This document shows, in pieces, positions 18,222 to 29,964 of a stretch of 64,000 nucleotides of DNA (position 1 is the first letter of the stretch; every line of letters begins with the position of its first letter). The notes beneath the pieces were generated by a model. That model saw nothing but the letters and a program-made list of their open reading frames with translations. It had not been told where the DNA came from and did not search any database. A program made the position numbers and the translations under genes. The stretch spans positions 31,676 through 95,675 of the forward strand of contig NZ_RHNU01000005.1 in assembly GCF_003946015.1 (NCBI RefSeq). Direction: 5' to 3'. The DNA is from Companilactobacillus insicii (lineage in GTDB: Bacteria; Bacillota; Bacilli; Lactobacillales; Lactobacillaceae).

Positions 18222-18824
18222 CTAACCCAACTTACTTCTTAAAATGTAATAGCCCTTTTCACGTGTAACGATTTCGACATTGCCATATGTTGAATCCATT
18301 AACTTCTTAGCTGAAGGCGCACCTTGTTTCTTTTGAATAACAATCCACAATTCACCATTATCAGCTAAATGATCCTTTGCACCGCTAATGATACCAGATA
18401 CAACATTCTTTCCTGCTCTAATAGGTGGATTAGAAACTACCAATGCATACTTCTCTGTAATATTGTCATAAATATTAGATTCAAAAATATTAACGTTCTT
18501 AATATGATTCGTTTCTGCATTTTTTTTTGCTAAATCTATCGCACGTAAATTAACATCTGTCATATCTGCTTTACGATTCACCTGTTCTTTAGCAAGTGAA
18601 AGTCCAATGGGACCATATCCACAGCCTACATCAAGCATATTGCCATCTGGAATTTCGTCAAAGTTAATTGCATCAATCAAGACGCGTGAACCAAAATCAA
18701 CAGTTTGGCGAGAAAAAACTCCGGCATCAGAGGTAAATGTTAAATTGTTATTTCGCAAAGTAAAATTAAAGTCTTTTAATTCATGCTCTAAATCATCTGA
18801 GTTCTCAAAATATTGGTTAGCCAT
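18222..18824 (-). CDS. Class I SAM-dependent methyltransferase (RsmC-like, YbxB type)
   Basis: Half-length (200 residues) relative of RsmC/RlmG: SAM loop DVGCGYGPIGL (about 60-70) and the catalytic NPPIRAG motif. In Firmicutes this family is predicted to methylate a guanine of rRNA; the exact target is not known to me. It sits just past the rplL terminator. Confidence 0.88.
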   Translation of the reverse strand: MANQYFENSDDLEHELKDFNFTLRNNNLTFTSDAGVFSRQTVDFGSRVLIDAINFDEIPDGNMLDVGCGYGPIGLSLAKEQVNRKADMTDVNLRAIDLAKKNAETNHIKNVNIFESNIYDNITEKYALVVSNPPIRAGKNVVSGIISGAKDHLADNGELWIVIQKKQGAPSAKKLMDSTYGNVEIVTREKGYYILRSKLG

Positions 18825-18856
18825 ATTTGTTCCTTTCTAAAAAACGAAAATGAGGG

Positions 18857-18882
18857 TAAAAAAAAATCCTCTTACGAGGATT
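18857..18882 (-). terminator. Terminator after rplL
   Basis: Hairpin AATCCTC-GTAA-GAGGATT then T8 on the minus strand. Confidence 0.85.
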
Positions 18883-18913
18883 AATTTTATCATAATAAAC
18901 TTATAAAAGGTTA

Positions 18914-19282
18914 TTACTTCAATGTAACTGTTGCGCCAACAGCTTCAAGTTTTGACTTCATGTCTTCAGCGTCAGCCTTAGCAACGCCTTCCTTGATAAC
19001 CTTAGGAGCACCATCAACAAGGTCCTTTGAGTCCTTCAAGCCAAGTCCTGTGATACTACGAACTTCCTTGATAACCTTAACCTTTTCTTGACCTGCTTCT
19101 GTAAGTTCAACGTCAAATGAGTCTTTTTCAGCAGCAGCGTCGCCACCAGCAGCAGCACCAGCAGCAACTGGAGCAGCAGCTGTAACGTCAAATTCTTCTT
19201 CGATAGCCTTAACAAGGTCGTTAAGTTCTAGAATTGAAGCATCTTTTAAATCATCGATAATCTTTTGTGTATCTAAAGCCAT
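18914..19282 (-). CDS. rplL: 50S ribosomal protein L7/L12
   Basis: Stalk protein of 122 residues: N-terminal dimerisation helices, Ala/Gly-rich hinge ([18 protein letters not shown], about 35-52), C-terminal factor-binding domain. Strong GGAGG-type RBS. Forms the L10-L12 operon with rplJ. Confidence 0.98.
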   Translation of the reverse strand: MALDTQKIIDDLKDASILELNDLVKAIEEEFDVTAAAPVAAGAAAGGDAAAEKDSFDVELTEAGQEKVKVIKEVRSITGLGLKDSKDLVDGAPKVIKEGVAKADAEDMKSKLEAVGATVTLK

Positions 19283-19315
19283 TTTAATGTCCTCCGAATT
19301 ATGTTTGTTTTTTAA

Positions 19316-19822
19316 TTAAGCAGCTGGTTCGTCGTCTTTCTTTTCAGCAACAGCTTTAACAGCCAATGCGAAGTCGCGAACTGGAGCTTGTAATACAGAT
19401 ACCAACATAGATAGTAAACCGTCTCTGTTTGGTAGTGTTGCAAGTGCTTGAATTTCTTCTAGAGATGCAGCCTTGCCTTCGATGATTCCACCCTTGATTT
19501 CAACGGATTCAACATCTTTAGCATACTTAGCAGCAACTTTAGCAGGTGCAACTGGATCTTCTTCAGAATAAGCGATAGCTGTTGGGCCAACGAAGAATTC
19601 TTCTAGACCTTCAAGTCCAGCTTCTTCTGCTGCACGTCTCAAGACAGTGTTCTTGATAACTTGCATAGTAGCACCTTGCTCACGTAATTCAGCACGCATA
19701 GCAGTAGCTTGTTCAACAGTAAGACCTAAGTAGTCAACAACAATAACTGACTTAGCGCCCTTAAGGTTAGCAGCAACTTCTTTAACGAGTGCTTCTTTTT
19801 GTGCTAGTTTTTCTTGCTTCAT
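19316..19822 (-). CDS. rplJ: 50S ribosomal protein L10
   Basis: Stalk base protein of 168 residues, with [20 protein letters not shown] and the hydrophobic C-terminal helix that binds L12 dimers. Preceded by an L10 leader, so it is probably autoregulated. Confidence 0.98.
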   Translation of the reverse strand: MKQEKLAQKEALVKEVAANLKGAKSVIVVDYLGLTVEQATAMRAELREQGATMQVIKNTVLRRAAEEAGLEGLEEFFVGPTAIAYSEEDPVAPAKVAAKYAKDVESVEIKGGIIEGKAASLEEIQALATLPNRDGLLSMLVSVLQAPVRDFALAVKAVAEKKDDEPAA

Positions 19823-19879
19823 TATTACGTTTCACCTCCACAATTTATTTTAGTTAATTCTACAAATTTCGGCTAAAAT

Positions 19880-19980
19880 AAAATCTCTGCGTCCGAAAGA
19901 CACAGAGATTAATTAACAATCTTCTGGCCTCGGCAGGATATTAAGATTCACATCACCTGAGTCTTCGGTAGAAATCAACT
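19880..19980 (-). promoter_or_regulatory. Ribosomal protein L10 leader
   Basis: On the minus strand a structured region contains CCUGCCGAGGCC, typical of the L10 leader kink-turn region, followed by the strong hairpin AAUCUCUGUG-UCUUUCGGA-CGCAGAGAUU and a U-rich stretch that can act as an attenuator. Family knowledge: the L10-L12 complex binds it and lowers rplJL expression. Confidence 0.8.
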
Positions 19981-20016
19981 ATTGTACATTATCATTATTT
20001 TGGTTATTAGTCAACA

Positions 20017-20697
20017 TTAAGCGTTGATTTTTAGACCAGGGCCAAATGTTGATGTCATATTAACACTAACAATATAGTTACCCTTCAATGATGCAGGACG
20101 TGCCTTTGCGATAGCTTCGTAGAATGCGTTAAAGTTAGAAGCAATCTTGTCAGTATCGAATGACAACTTACCGATAGGTGCGTGGATCAAACCATTAGGA
20201 TCTACACGGTAAGTAACTTGTCCAGCTTTAATATCATTAACAGCCTTTGTAACATCCATTGTTACAGTACCTGTCTTAGGGTTAGGCATCAAACCTTTAG
20301 GTCCAAGTACACGACCTAAACGTCCAACTTTAGCCATCATTGGTGGTGTTGCAACAGCAACATCAAAGTCCAACCAACCGTCTTGAATCTTTTCAACAAG
20401 GTCGTCAGAACCAACGATGTCAGCACCGGCAGCTTCAGCAGCCTTAGCTTGTTCACCTTCAGCGAAGACGATAACCTTTTGTGATTTACCTGTTCCGTTA
20501 GGTAGAACAAGGGCACCACGAATTTGTTGATCAGCTTGTTTTGGATCTACATCCAAGTTAATAGCAACTTCAACAGTTGCGTCAAATTTTGCATAATCTA
20601 CTTTTTTAAGTAAGTCAGCAGCTTCTGTAGCAGTGTAAGTCTTATCCTTATCCACTTGCTTCATAGCTTCAATATATTTTTTTCCATGCTTAGCCAT
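20017..20697 (-). CDS. rplA: 50S ribosomal protein L1
   Basis: L1 stalk protein of 226 residues, with [22 protein letters not shown] hallmark near residues 120-140. Follows rplK by 90 bp. Confidence 0.98.
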   Translation of the reverse strand: MAKHGKKYIEAMKQVDKDKTYTATEAADLLKKVDYAKFDATVEVAINLDVDPKQADQQIRGALVLPNGTGKSQKVIVFAEGEQAKAAEAAGADIVGSDDLVEKIQDGWLDFDVAVATPPMMAKVGRLGRVLGPKGLMPNPKTGTVTMDVTKAVNDIKAGQVTYRVDPNGLIHAPIGKLSFDTDKIASNFNAFYEAIAKARPASLKGNYIVSVNMTSTFGPGLKINA

Positions 20698-20787
20698 GCT
20701 AAGTTCCTCCTTGCTTTGTGGTCTATTGGGGATTTTCCCCTCCCACTTGTTAAGAACACTTTCGTATTCCTGTAAACTGCTTATTGT

Positions 20788-21213
20788 CTAGTCTTCTACT
20801 GTAAAGCCCATACTTCTTGCAGTACCAGCAACCATACGCATTGCAGATTCAACACTTGCAGCGTTTAGGTCTTTCATCTTGGTTTCAGCAATTTCGCGAA
20901 CTTGGTCGTTTGTGACAGTGGCAACCTTGTTCTTGTTAGGTTCGCCAGAGCCCTTTTCAACACCAGCAGCCTTCTTCAAAAGAACTGCTGCAGGTGGTGT
21001 CTTTGTAACGAAGTCGAATGAACGGTCTTCGTATACAGAGATAACAACTGGAATAATCATTCCTTGTTGATCTGCTGTACGAGCATTGAAGTCCTTTGTA
21101 AAGGCAACAATGTTAATACCAGCTTGTCCTAAAGCAGGACCAACTGGTGGAGCTGGAGTAGCCTGCCCAGCAGGAATTTGTAATTTTACTACGTTAGCAA
21201 CTTTTTTAGCCAC
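20788..21213 (-). CDS. rplK: 50S ribosomal protein L11
   Basis: Part of the GTPase-associated centre; 141 residues. [19 protein letters not shown] at the N terminus is diagnostic. Start taken at GTG 21213 ([12 protein letters not shown]), with GGAGG eight bases upstream, rather than the longer open frame. Confidence 0.97.
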   Translation of the reverse strand: MAKKVANVVKLQIPAGQATPAPPVGPALGQAGINIVAFTKDFNARTADQQGMIIPVVISVYEDRSFDFVTKTPPAAVLLKKAAGVEKGSGEPNKNKVATVTNDQVREIAETKMKDLNAASVESAMRMVAGTARSMGFTVED

Positions 21214-21338
21214 GGTGCATACCTCCTTAGTCCGTGATGTGGTCATATTGAGAATCTAAATTTTCTCTCCCACATGTACGTTCAAAAAACATACCGTATT
21301 ATAATAGCACGGATCTAATCCTTTATCAATATAATTTA

Positions 21339-21878
21339 TTATTTTTGAACATCGCTGAAATCAACTTCAGCACTTGTCATACGTCCAAACATATCAACGT
21401 CAACTTTAATTTTGTCATGATCTTCGTCAATTTCTGTAACCTTACCTGTCATATTAGCGAAAGGTCCGTTAACGATTGTAACGTTCTCACCAACTTCAAA
21501 GTCGTTACCAGCTTTTACACTGATTCCAAGGTCGTCCAGAATATGATCAATTTCTTCTGGTAATAATGGTGCTGGCTTACTTCCTGAACCATGGCTTCCA
21601 ACGAATCCTGTAACACCAGGTGTATTACGAACAACGAACCATGATTCATCACTCATAACCATCTCAACAAGAACATATCCTGGGAAAGTCTTTTTCATTT
21701 CTGTCTTTTGTTTACCATTTTTTGTTTCTGTTTCTTCTTCTTCAGGAACTACTGCACGGAAAATATAATCTTCCATACCCATTGATTGAGCACGTGATTC
21801 CAAATTTTCCTTAACTTTATTTTCGTATCCTGAGTAAGTATGTAATACATACCATTGTTTGTCGCCAGCTTCAGCCAT
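21339..21878 (-). CDS. nusG: Transcription termination/antitermination protein NusG
   Basis: NGN domain (WYVLHTYSGYENKVKENLE) followed by KOW (about 130-179, VGENVTIVNGPFANMTGKV). Start taken at ATG 21878 (MAEAGDKQW) behind GGAGG. Separated from secE by a terminator-like hairpin. Confidence 0.97.
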   Translation of the reverse strand: MAEAGDKQWYVLHTYSGYENKVKENLESRAQSMGMEDYIFRAVVPEEEETETKNGKQKTEMKKTFPGYVLVEMVMSDESWFVVRNTPGVTGFVGSHGSGSKPAPLLPEEIDHILDDLGISVKAGNDFEVGENVTIVNGPFANMTGKVTEIDEDHDKIKVDVDMFGRMTSAEVDFSDVQK

Positions 21879-21899
21879 AATTTCCTCCAAAAATCAAAA

Positions 21900-21927
21900 T
21901 AAAAAAACCTCGAACAAGGTCGAAGTT
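21900..21927 (-). terminator. Terminator-like hairpin between secE and nusG
   Basis: Minus strand AACTTCGA-CCTTGT-TCGAGGTT followed by T6. As it splits two normally co-transcribed genes, it may act as a partial terminator. Confidence 0.65.
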
Positions 21928-21974
21928 TTCTTTCGTTACTAAAATAATATCAAATTATCTGTATACTTACAATC

Positions 21975-22163
21975 TTATTTGCTTCCCATTACGAATTGTT
22001 GTAGCAAAGCTACCAATCCCCAATCAACAACAGCAAAGAAAATAGCATACATCAAAGATGTAGCAATAACAGTCCAAGTATCACGTCTGTTTTCCTTTGC
22101 AGTAGGCCAAACGACCAATTTCATTTCTTTTTTTACACTACCAAAAAATTTAAATAATTTCAT
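21975..22163 (-). CDS. secE: Preprotein translocase subunit SecE
   Basis: 62 residues with a basic N terminus (VKKEMKLVVWPTAKENRRDT) and a single membrane helix, as in Firmicutes SecE. Confidence 0.95.
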   Translation of the reverse strand: MKLFKFFGSVKKEMKLVVWPTAKENRRDTWTVIATSLMYAIFFAVVDWGLVALLQQFVMGSK

Positions 22164-22176
22164 TTAGTCCTCCAGA

Positions 22177-22326
22177 TTAGCGTGTTTCTTTATGCAATGT
22201 GTGTTTGCCACAATGCTTACAAAATTTTTTAACTTCAAGGCGTTCTGTGCGATTCGGATTCTCAGAAATTGTGTAATTTCTTGAACCACAAACGCTGCAA
22301 GCTAATGCTACTTTTCTTAATCCCAT
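22177..22326 (-). CDS. rpmG: 50S ribosomal protein L33 (zinc type)
   Basis: A 49-residue ORF starting [18 protein letters not shown] and ending [10 protein letters not shown], with CSVC and CKHC pairs that bind zinc (C+ form). It precedes secE by 13 bp, the standard rpmG-secE-nusG order. Confidence 0.95.
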   Translation of the reverse strand: MGLRKVALACSVCGSRNYTISENPNRTERLEVKKFCKHCGKHTLHKETR

Positions 22327-22410
22327 GAGTTTCTCCACATTCTATGCAGTCTGTATCTCATACATTATAGATTCTTAGGATCAAAAAGTCCATGACAAAC
22401 GTATAACAAA

Positions 22411-22965
22411 TTAAATGTATTCCATAATTTTTAGTCTACACCTATTAGCAGCTCTACCCAGTTGCCTTGTGTCACACATAGCCATTTCACATGCAATATG
22501 CATCTTTAATTCACCCAATAAAAATTGTAAAGCTATCAACTCAAGCTTACTCAATTCTTTAACCATCTCTTCAAAATGACTTGAAGTATCTAGTAAATGA
22601 ACATAATTTCTGACAAATTCATTAGAGTTTTCATCAGTAATCACCTGCTCATAAGAACACGCTAATTGGTTGGCTTGCCTTTTAACTGTATTTTCTCTTC
22701 TAACGATATCAATAATATGATTTTTAAATTTTAATTTAAAAAAGCTACCGAATTTTGAACCACTCGTTCCATCAAAAATTTTACAAGTAGCGTAACAAAC
22801 GATTAAAGCCTCCTGATACCAGTCACTCTGGTCATATAGACCTATTTTATACTGGAAATAAAGATTGTCTATCATCGGTCGATATCGTTCAACCAATGAC
22901 TCCAATGCTTTGGAATTTTTATCCTCCTTAACTAAGTTTATAAGTGCTAGCTCAAAATTATTCAT
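22411..22965 (-). CDS. RNA polymerase sigma factor, sigma-H/ComX-like
   Basis: 184 residues. Region 2 is recognisable (LVERYRPMIDNLYFQYKI ... QEALIVCYATCKIFDGTSGSKFGSFFKLKFKNHIID), and the C-terminal part resembles a degenerate region 4. Located between rlmB and rpmG, the usual place of sigH in Firmicutes; in lactobacilli these factors are linked to competence genes. Start at ATG 22965 (MNNFELALI) behind GGGAG; upstream ATGs lack a good site. Confidence 0.85.
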   Translation of the reverse strand: MNNFELALINLVKEDKNSKALESLVERYRPMIDNLYFQYKIGLYDQSDWYQEALIVCYATCKIFDGTSGSKFGSFFKLKFKNHIIDIVRRENTVKRQANQLACSYEQVITDENSNEFVRNYVHLLDTSSHFEEMVKELSKLELIALQFLLGELKMHIACEMAMCDTRQLGRAANRCRLKIMEYI

Positions 22966-23113
22966 GCACTGTCTTCTCCCATTCATTAGTTTTATCGAAT
23001 GGTTTTCCATATTTAAAGCTATCATGTATTCTATGCCGTTTTAAGAGAACATTTGTTTACAAAAACTTCGTTAGTTATTTTTTGTTAATATCTATGAAAA
23101 CATTATTATACAT

Positions 23114-23153
23114 AAAAAGGATTTCATCAGTTATCAATAGATGAAACCCCTTT
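23114..23153 (-). terminator. Terminator after rlmB
   Basis: Inverted repeat AAAGGATTTCATC / GATGAAACCCCTTT (G-U and a bulge) with T-rich sequence on the minus-strand 3-prime side. Confidence 0.7.
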
Positions 23154-23158
23154 CTCTT

Positions 23159-23947
23159 CTATGCATGTCTTGAAGCAAAAGCTTGATACAACAGTACACC
23201 AGTGGCAACACTAGCATTTAAACTTTGAACATGTCCAACCATTGGTATACTCAAGGTTTGATCTACCTGCTTAAGAACTAGTGGAGAAACGCCCTTACCT
23301 TCATTACCAATTACTAAGGCAATTGCTCCTTTAGCATTCCAAGTCCGATAGTTATCGCCTTCCATGGCTGTACCAAATACCCAGACATTTTCTTTTTTCA
23401 GATCATTAATTGTGTTAACTAAGTTTGTAACACGAACAACAGGAACGTGCTCAATAGCCCCTGTTGATGTCTTAGCAACGACAGAAGTCAATCCGGTAGA
23501 ACGATGCTTAGGAACGATAATTCCATGTACGCCCACGGCATCAGCTGTTCTCAAGATTGAACCCAAGTTATGTGGATCTTCAATTCTATCCAAGATCAAA
23601 ATAAATGGATCTTCATTTCTCTTCTTGGCTAGTTTAAAAATATCGTCTAACTCTGCATATTGATAAGGAGCTATATATGCAGCCATCCCTTGATGATTAC
23701 CACCATTACTAATGTCATCTAATTTGTTCTTAGGAACTTCTTGGACAATTAGTTTACTACGTTTAGCAAGTTCAATAACTTCACCAATATGTTCACTCTT
23801 TAGTCCCTTTTGAACTAAGACCTTGTTAACACGCTGACCAGCTGTTGGTGATTTCAATAGTTCAACTACTGAATGATGACCAAAAACTAGTTCTACTTCT
23901 TCATTATCATCATGATTGTTTCTATTATTATTTGAATTTTTCTGCAT
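23159..23947 (-). CDS. rlmB: 23S rRNA 2'-O-ribose methyltransferase RlmB (SpoU family)
   Basis: SPOUT methyltransferase of 262 residues: substrate-binding N domain, then LDRIEDPHNLGSILRTADAVG, IVIGNEGKGVS-type and SIPMVGHVQSLNASVATGVLLY motifs. The N terminus is Asn-rich. Overlaps mrnC by 20 bases, with GGGAGAAACTG as RBS. Confidence 0.94.
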   Translation of the reverse strand: MQKNSNNNRNNHDDNEEVELVFGHHSVVELLKSPTAGQRVNKVLVQKGLKSEHIGEVIELAKRSKLIVQEVPKNKLDDISNGGNHQGMAAYIAPYQYAELDDIFKLAKKRNEDPFILILDRIEDPHNLGSILRTADAVGVHGIIVPKHRSTGLTSVVAKTSTGAIEHVPVVRVTNLVNTINDLKKENVWVFGTAMEGDNYRTWNAKGAIALVIGNEGKGVSPLVLKQVDQTLSIPMVGHVQSLNASVATGVLLYQAFASRHA

Positions 23948-24341
23948 CAGTTTCTCCCGATTCTACTTTGTCAATACACCATTGTGCGAGTTCGGCTACA
24001 CGATCCTTTTGGCCGCTGACATCCAAATAACCAAATAGTGCTTCAAACCCTGTGGACATGTGATAAGTTACAACACTCGTATTTTTCGCTTTAGTGTACT
24101 TTTTAGCATTACGCCCGTTCTTATAAATACGTATTTCATCTTCTGACAGTACACCTTCTTCAATCATTAATGTGATTAACGATGCTTGTGCCTTAGCTGA
24201 AACATAATGTGTTGCTTTATTTTGTAACTGGTTAACTTTAGTAATATCTAGGTCTAACAAATGCTCACGAATAAATACTTCATAAACAGCATCTCCAAGA
24301 TATGCTAAAGTCACTCCATTTAGTTGCTCAATCTTAACCAT
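23928..24341 (-). CDS. mrnC: Mini-ribonuclease 3
   Basis: RNase III catalytic domain without dsRNA-binding domain, 137 residues; [16 protein letters not shown] is the signature. In Bacillus it matures 23S rRNA. Overlaps cysS by 8 bases. Confidence 0.95.
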   Translation of the reverse strand: MVKIEQLNGVTLAYLGDAVYEVFIREHLLDLDITKVNQLQNKATHYVSAKAQASLITLMIEEGVLSEDEIRIYKNGRNAKKYTKAKNTSVVTYHMSTGFEALFGYLDVSGQKDRVAELAQWCIDKVESGETDAEKFK

Positions 24342-25737
24342 CTATATGCCACCGTGTTCCTTGAGGAGTATCTTCTAAGATTACTCCCATTTCCTTTAAT
24401 TTATCACGTAATTCATCACTCGTAGCAAAGTCCTTATCGGCACGAGCCTGATCACGTTTTTCAACCATTGCCTGAATTTCTTCAGATAAGTCTTCCTTTT
24501 TACCAAATTGGATACCCAAAACACCGGATAAATTAGCTAACTCATCCAAAATGTACTGAACACTTCCAGCACTAACAGTATCTTTTGAACTGTAATTATT
24601 TGCTAACGTTACTAATTCAAAAATTTCAGTAATACCATTTTGTACGTTGAAATCATCATTCATTGCAACTTTAAACTTATCCGAAATCTTGTCAACTTCT
24701 GACTTGATATCGTCAGCATCACCATCAGCATTCTCTAATCTGAAATTCAAATTATTATAGGCTGTTTTAATTCTTTCATAATTATCTGCAGCTTTTTGTA
24801 AATTAGATTGAGAATATTCTAATGGACGACGATAGTGAGTAGATGACAAGAAAAACCTCAACACTTGTGGGTCTATTGTTTTAACCATGTCATGAACTGT
24901 AACGAAGTTACCAAGCGACTTACTCATCTTCTCGTTATTCTCAACTGTAACAAAACCGTTGTGCATCCAATAATTAACAAACTTCTTACCCGTTTTGGCT
25001 TCACTTTGGGCAATTTCATTCTCATGATGTGGGAATTCTAGATCTTGTCCACCACCATGAATATCAAACGTATCTCCAAGATATTTTGTAGACATAACTG
25101 AACATTCAATATGCCATCCAGGACGTCCTTCACCCCATGGAGAATCCCATTTAATTTCGCCCGGCTTAGCCTTTTTCCACAAAGCAAAATCAATTGGATC
25201 TTGCTTCTTATCAAATTCAGTTTCACCAACATGTTCACTGGCACCCTGAACTAATTGATCAATATTTTGATCCGATAACTCACCATAATGCTTGAACTTA
25301 CGAGCACGATAAAATACATCGCCATCAGATTCATACGCATATCCTTTTGCTATTAGGTCAGATATGAAATTGATAATTTCTTTGATATTTTCAGTTGCAC
25401 GTGGATTCACAGTTGCACGTTGAACATTTAATTTATCAATATCTTCAAAAAATGCTTTGATGAACTTATCAGCAACTTCTGGAACTGTAATATTTTCACG
25501 ATTGGCTTCTTTAATCATTTTGTCATCGACATCAGTAAAGTTAGAGACAAATTTTACTTTATAACCTAAATATTCTAAATAACGACGAACTGTATCAAAA
25601 GCTACGATTGAGCGAGCATTACCAATATGAATGTAGTTATAAACAGTTGGACCACAGACATACATGTTAACCTCACCGGGAGTTAGTGGTTTAAATTCTT
25701 CTTTTTCACGTGTTAACGTATTGAATATTTTTAACAT
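24334..25737 (-). CDS. cysS: Cysteinyl-tRNA synthetase
   Basis: Class I synthetase, 467 residues: zinc ligand in [18 protein letters not shown] (with HIGN), GWHIECSVM, and KMSKSLGN. The gltX-cysS-mrnC-rlmB order is standard. Confidence 0.97.
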   Translation of the reverse strand: MLKIFNTLTREKEEFKPLTPGEVNMYVCGPTVYNYIHIGNARSIVAFDTVRRYLEYLGYKVKFVSNFTDVDDKMIKEANRENITVPEVADKFIKAFFEDIDKLNVQRATVNPRATENIKEIINFISDLIAKGYAYESDGDVFYRARKFKHYGELSDQNIDQLVQGASEHVGETEFDKKQDPIDFALWKKAKPGEIKWDSPWGEGRPGWHIECSVMSTKYLGDTFDIHGGGQDLEFPHHENEIAQSEAKTGKKFVNYWMHNGFVTVENNEKMSKSLGNFVTVHDMVKTIDPQVLRFFLSSTHYRRPLEYSQSNLQKAADNYERIKTAYNNLNFRLENADGDADDIKSEVDKISDKFKVAMNDDFNVQNGITEIFELVTLANNYSSKDTVSAGSVQYILDELANLSGVLGIQFGKKEDLSEEIQAMVEKRDQARADKDFATSDELRDKLKEMGVILEDTPQGTRWHIDG

Positions 25738-25764
25738 AGATTCTCCTTTCTACAAGAAAAAAGA

Positions 25765-25805
25765 GACTGAGGCAAAACGAAAGTTTTCCTTCAACCTCTT
25801 TTTTA
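25765..25805 (-). terminator. Terminator-like hairpin between gltX and cysS
   Basis: Minus strand AAAGAGGTTGAAGGAAAAC ... GTTTTGCCTCAGTCTCTTT, an imperfect hairpin followed by T-rich sequence. Probably separates or attenuates the two synthetase genes. Confidence 0.7.
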
Positions 25806-25818
25806 AGATATGTAATTT

Positions 25819-27315
25819 TTATTTCATTTGATTCAATGTCTTATCAATATTTTCTAAGGCTTTATCTTTACCAATCAATTCGATAGCTTCTGCAATTGCT
25901 GGACCGTGCATTGTACGTGTGGCAGCAATTCTTGCAGGCATATAAAGTTTTCTACCCTTAACACCAGTATCAGCACGAACGCCTTGAATAGCAGCCATAA
26001 TTTGTGTAGCTGTGAAGCGGTCTAGTTTTTCTAGTTTGCCACGTAAATCTTCAATCGCTGTGCGTGAATCATCATTTTCTAATTCAGCTTGTTCATCATC
26101 TGTTAAAACATCTGGTTGATTGAAGAAAATATCTGATAATTCAACAATTTGTTGAGTATATGACATTTGTGGCATGTACAATTCTGTCAAGTGTCTTACC
26201 CATTGAATTGTATTTGTATCTGGGTTAGCAGGAATACGTTTTGCTTCAATTAAGTTTTCAAGTACTAAGTCTGTTATTTCACTAACATCAGCAGTCTTAA
26301 CGTATTGGTTATTGACCCATTCTAGTTTCTTTTGATCAAATTTAGCAGGTGATTTACTCAAACGATGTTCATCAAAAATCTTGATAAATTGTTTGCGTGT
26401 GAATAACTCTTCTTCACCAACTGGTGACCAACCTAATAATGTAATGAAGTTAAACATAGCTTCTGGTAGATAACCCAAAGCACGGTATTGTTCAATGAAT
26501 TGTAAGATAGATTCATCACGTTTACTTAACTTCTTACCTGTTTCAGTATTAATAATAAGTGTCATGTGACCAAACTTAGGTGCTTCCCAGCCAAGTGCTT
26601 CATAAATCATCAATTGTTTTGGAGTGTTGGCAACATGATCATCACCACGAAGAACGTGACTGATTTCCATCAAGTGGTCATCAATTACAACGGCAAAATT
26701 ATATGTTGGCATACCATCACGTTTTTGGATAACCCAATCTCCACCGATTGTATCTGAATCGATTGAAACCTTACCCTTAACGATGTCATCCCATTCATAT
26801 GTTTTACCCTTTGGTACATGAATTCTAATAACTGGAGTCAATCCGGCATCTTTTGCTTCTTGGATCTTAGTTGCCTTTTCTTCTTCAGACATGCCAGCAA
26901 ATTCATATTCATAATGTGGCATTTGTCCATTAGCTTCTTGTTCCTCACGTATCTTTGTAAGCTGTTCTTCAGTCAGATATGATTCGTAAGCTAGTCCTTT
27001 ATCAAGCAATTCTTGAATGTACTTTTGATAAATATCTTTTCTCTCTGATTGACGGTATGGACCATAATTCCCACCGACATCTGGACCTTCATCCCAGTCA
27101 ACACCTAACCACTTAAGGTTTTCTAGTTGACTTTGTTCGCCGCCTTCAACATTACGCTTTGTATCCGTATCTTCGATACGAATTACAAATGTACCTTTGT
27201 GACTTCTTGCAAATAGGTAATTAAAGATAGCTGTTCTAGCATTACCAATGTGTAAATGTCCTGTTGGACTTGGTGCATATCTCACACGAATTTTATTATC
27301 TGACTTGTTTGCCAT
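25819..27315 (-). CDS. gltX: Glutamyl-tRNA synthetase
   Basis: Class I synthetase, 498 residues: [18 protein letters not shown] and the KLSKRD loop. Start taken at ATG 27315 ([11 protein letters not shown]) behind GGGGAG; it overlaps the end of yacL by 20 bases. In this lineage a non-discriminating enzyme is likely. Confidence 0.97.
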   Translation of the reverse strand: MANKSDNKIRVRYAPSPTGHLHIGNARTAIFNYLFARSHKGTFVIRIEDTDTKRNVEGGEQSQLENLKWLGVDWDEGPDVGGNYGPYRQSERKDIYQKYIQELLDKGLAYESYLTEEQLTKIREEQEANGQMPHYEYEFAGMSEEEKATKIQEAKDAGLTPVIRIHVPKGKTYEWDDIVKGKVSIDSDTIGGDWVIQKRDGMPTYNFAVVIDDHLMEISHVLRGDDHVANTPKQLMIYEALGWEAPKFGHMTLIINTETGKKLSKRDESILQFIEQYRALGYLPEAMFNFITLLGWSPVGEEELFTRKQFIKIFDEHRLSKSPAKFDQKKLEWVNNQYVKTADVSEITDLVLENLIEAKRIPANPDTNTIQWVRHLTELYMPQMSYTQQIVELSDIFFNQPDVLTDDEQAELENDDSRTAIEDLRGKLEKLDRFTATQIMAAIQGVRADTGVKGRKLYMPARIAATRTMHGPAIAEAIELIGKDKALENIDKTLNQMK

Positions 27316-28546
27316 TTCTATGTTCTCCCCTTTTATTTCTAGAATTGTTCTTAGAATTCTTATTGGCATTATTGGAATTCTCTTTAGAACTATTCTTCTT
27401 ATTACTATTGTTGCCTGTGTTACCTTGGATACCATTCATTGAATGTTTAGGTTTAGCAAATATCATTTTACCAGCATCAGTTTGCAATGCACTAGTTACA
27501 ACGACATCAACTGACTTGTCAATGAAGTACTTACCATCTTCAACGACCACCATTGTACCGTCCTCTAGATATGCAACACCTTGTTCTCGTTCAGTACCCT
27601 CTTTAATAACTTTAACAGTCATTGTTTCGCCTGGCAAAACCATCGGTTTCAAAACCTTGGCTAATTCATTGATATTAAGTACCTGAACATTTTGAAATTC
27701 ACTTACCTTACTTAAATTATAGTCATTAGTCAAAACAGCGCCACCTATTTCTTTAGCTAATTTAAGTAATTTCATATCAACTTCAGGAATATTATCGTAA
27801 TCTCTAGTCGTTGTTTCAATGTTAATTGTCGTATCCATTTTCATTTCGTTCAAAATATCAAGACCACGACGACCACGCTCACGCTTCTGGTTATCACTTG
27901 AATCAGATATCAATTGAAGTTCATGGACAACAAAATCTGGAATCATAATTTTTCCTTCAAGAAATCCGGTCTGTGCTAGTTGATGAATGCGTCCATCAAT
28001 AACGACGGATGTATCAAGAATCTTATATGGATAAAAATCTTTTTTAGCTGAACGACGCATAATTTCACCATCGTAATCCATATCTTTTTTATCATCAGCT
28101 GACTCAGTGGCTTTACGTTTGGATAAAGAAAAACTCTTCCAATCATTGCGACGACTAGTTCCCATCCGAAACCCTAAGAATCCGAATATGATCATCAAAA
28201 TAGGTGGAACTATATTTGCAAACATATTGTGCATCATATAGAACGGGATAGAAATAATATTTGCTAAAATCAAGCCACCTATTAAGAAAAGAGAACCAAA
28301 TATAATCCAACCTGGTGAACGTGAATTCAAATATTTTTCTATTCTAGTATTTAAATCTGTAATGGGCTTTACAAATAAAAACGACAAAAAATAAAATATA
28401 ATTAATCCAATAAGTCCGTTAACATAGCCGTTATTAAGTAAAAGAACATTACTTAAACCAGTAGCTATCCATACTGCTGGTAATATTGTAATACCTACGG
28501 CCAAGCCAAATAGTGCAAAGACCGCATTAATAATATATTTTCGCAT
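27296..28546 (-). CDS. PIN/TRAM domain membrane protein YacL
   Basis: 416 residues: four hydrophobic segments in the first ~120, a PIN nuclease-like domain ([19 protein letters not shown] ... [10 protein letters not shown]), a TRAM domain (about 305-360) and an unusually Asn/Lys/Ser-rich tail of about 40 residues. Function not established. Between radA and gltX as in other Firmicutes. Confidence 0.9.
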   Translation of the reverse strand: MRKYIINAVFALFGLAVGITILPAVWIATGLSNVLLLNNGYVNGLIGLIIFYFLSFLFVKPITDLNTRIEKYLNSRSPGWIIFGSLFLIGGLILANIISIPFYMMHNMFANIVPPILMIIFGFLGFRMGTSRRNDWKSFSLSKRKATESADDKKDMDYDGEIMRRSAKKDFYPYKILDTSVVIDGRIHQLAQTGFLEGKIMIPDFVVHELQLISDSSDNQKRERGRRGLDILNEMKMDTTINIETTTRDYDNIPEVDMKLLKLAKEIGGAVLTNDYNLSKVSEFQNVQVLNINELAKVLKPMVLPGETMTVKVIKEGTEREQGVAYLEDGTMVVVEDGKYFIDKSVDVVVTSALQTDAGKMIFAKPKHSMNGIQGNTGNNSNKKNSSKENSNNANKNSKNNSRNKRGEHRNGKQVR

Positions 28547-28563
28547 ATATAAATATATACCTC

Positions 28564-29940
28564 CTAATCAAATATTTTTTTCATTGCTTCTAAAACAGTA
28601 CTTACGCCGATAATTTGAATTTTATTATCTTTGGCCCAATCACCTAAATTGTTTTTGGGTACAAATATACGTTGAAATCCAAGTTTTTCGGCTTCATTAA
28701 CTCGTTGATCAATTCTATTAACTCGACGTACTTCACCAGTAAGGCCTACTTCACCGACGAAACAATCAGTTGCAGGTATACCGATATTTTTATAGCTAGA
28801 AGCAATCGCCATTGCTAAGGCCAAATCAATAGCTGGCTCATCTAATTTTACACCACCTGTTGACTTCAAATAAGCATCTTGGTTCTGAAGCATCAAGTTA
28901 CAACGCTTTTCTAATACCGCCATGATAACTGATACTCGATTATGATCCAAACCAGTTGCTGTACGTTTAGCATTACCAAAAATAGTTGGTGTAATTAGTG
29001 ATTGAATTTCGACCAAAATTGGACGGGTTCCTTCCATAGATACGACTACCGCAGAACCATTGGCATCCTTCAGACGCTCTTCTAAAAAGATTTCAGACGG
29101 ATTAGCAACCTCGACTAAGCCCTTAGTCTGCATTTCAAAGATACCAATTTCATTTGTGGAACCAAAACGATTCTTAACCGAACGTAAAATACGATAGCTA
29201 TGGTGAGTATCTCCTTCAAAGTATAGAACAGTATCCACCATATGTTCCAGTATTTTAGGACCTGCAATCGCACCGCCCTTAGTAACGTGACCAACCACAA
29301 ACACAGTGATATTTTGCTGCTTAGCTATATTCATCAACTCCGATGTAACTTCACGTACTTGTGAAATACTACCTACTGCTGACGAAATTTCAGGCTCATC
29401 CATTGTTTGAATCGAATCAATGATTAAATAATCAGGATCCATGTCGTTAACAGTCTCACGAATATAACTCATATCGGTCTGAGGATAAAGATATAAACCA
29501 TCTCCGTGAACTCCTAGTCTATCCGCACGCATCTTAATTTGTGAAGCACTTTCTTCTCCAGACACGTATAGAACCTTGCCACCTGTACTTTGAAGCTGAC
29601 CAGCAACTTGAGTCAGTAAGGTAGACTTACCAATTCCAGGATCACCACCTATTAAAATCAGTGATCCAGGAACGATTCCACCGCCAAGAACACGATTTAA
29701 CTCTGACAAATCTGTTTTTACACGTGGCTCTTTTTCAAAAGATACGTCGTTTATTTTGACCGGTTTAGCTTCTAAGTCACTTGTCCTGCGGCTAGGTGTT
29801 GCTTTAGCTGCTTCTGTGTGAGAATGTTCTATCTCCTCAACCATTTGATTCCAAGCACCACAATTAGGGCAACGTCCTAAATACTTTGGTGAAACATATC
29901 CACAGTTTTGACAAACAAATTTCGATTTTGATTTAGCCAA
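28564..29940 (-). CDS. radA: DNA repair protein RadA
   Basis: Branch-migration ATPase, 458 residues: C4 zinc finger (CQNCG ... CPNCG, residues 10-27), Walker [11 protein letters not shown], the KNRFGS motif and a Lon-like C-terminal domain. Starts with TTG behind GAAAGGA. Confidence 0.96.
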   Translation of the reverse strand: MAKSKSKFVCQNCGYVSPKYLGRCPNCGAWNQMVEEIEHSHTEAAKATPSRRTSDLEAKPVKINDVSFEKEPRVKTDLSELNRVLGGGIVPGSLILIGGDPGIGKSTLLTQVAGQLQSTGGKVLYVSGEESASQIKMRADRLGVHGDGLYLYPQTDMSYIRETVNDMDPDYLIIDSIQTMDEPEISSAVGSISQVREVTSELMNIAKQQNITVFVVGHVTKGGAIAGPKILEHMVDTVLYFEGDTHHSYRILRSVKNRFGSTNEIGIFEMQTKGLVEVANPSEIFLEERLKDANGSAVVVSMEGTRPILVEIQSLITPTIFGNAKRTATGLDHNRVSVIMAVLEKRCNLMLQNQDAYLKSTGGVKLDEPAIDLALAMAIASSYKNIGIPATDCFVGEVGLTGEVRRVNRIDQRVNEAEKLGFQRIFVPKNNLGDWAKDNKIQIIGVSTVLEAMKKIFD

Positions 29941-29964
29941 TAAAATAGTTCCTTTCTAAATACA

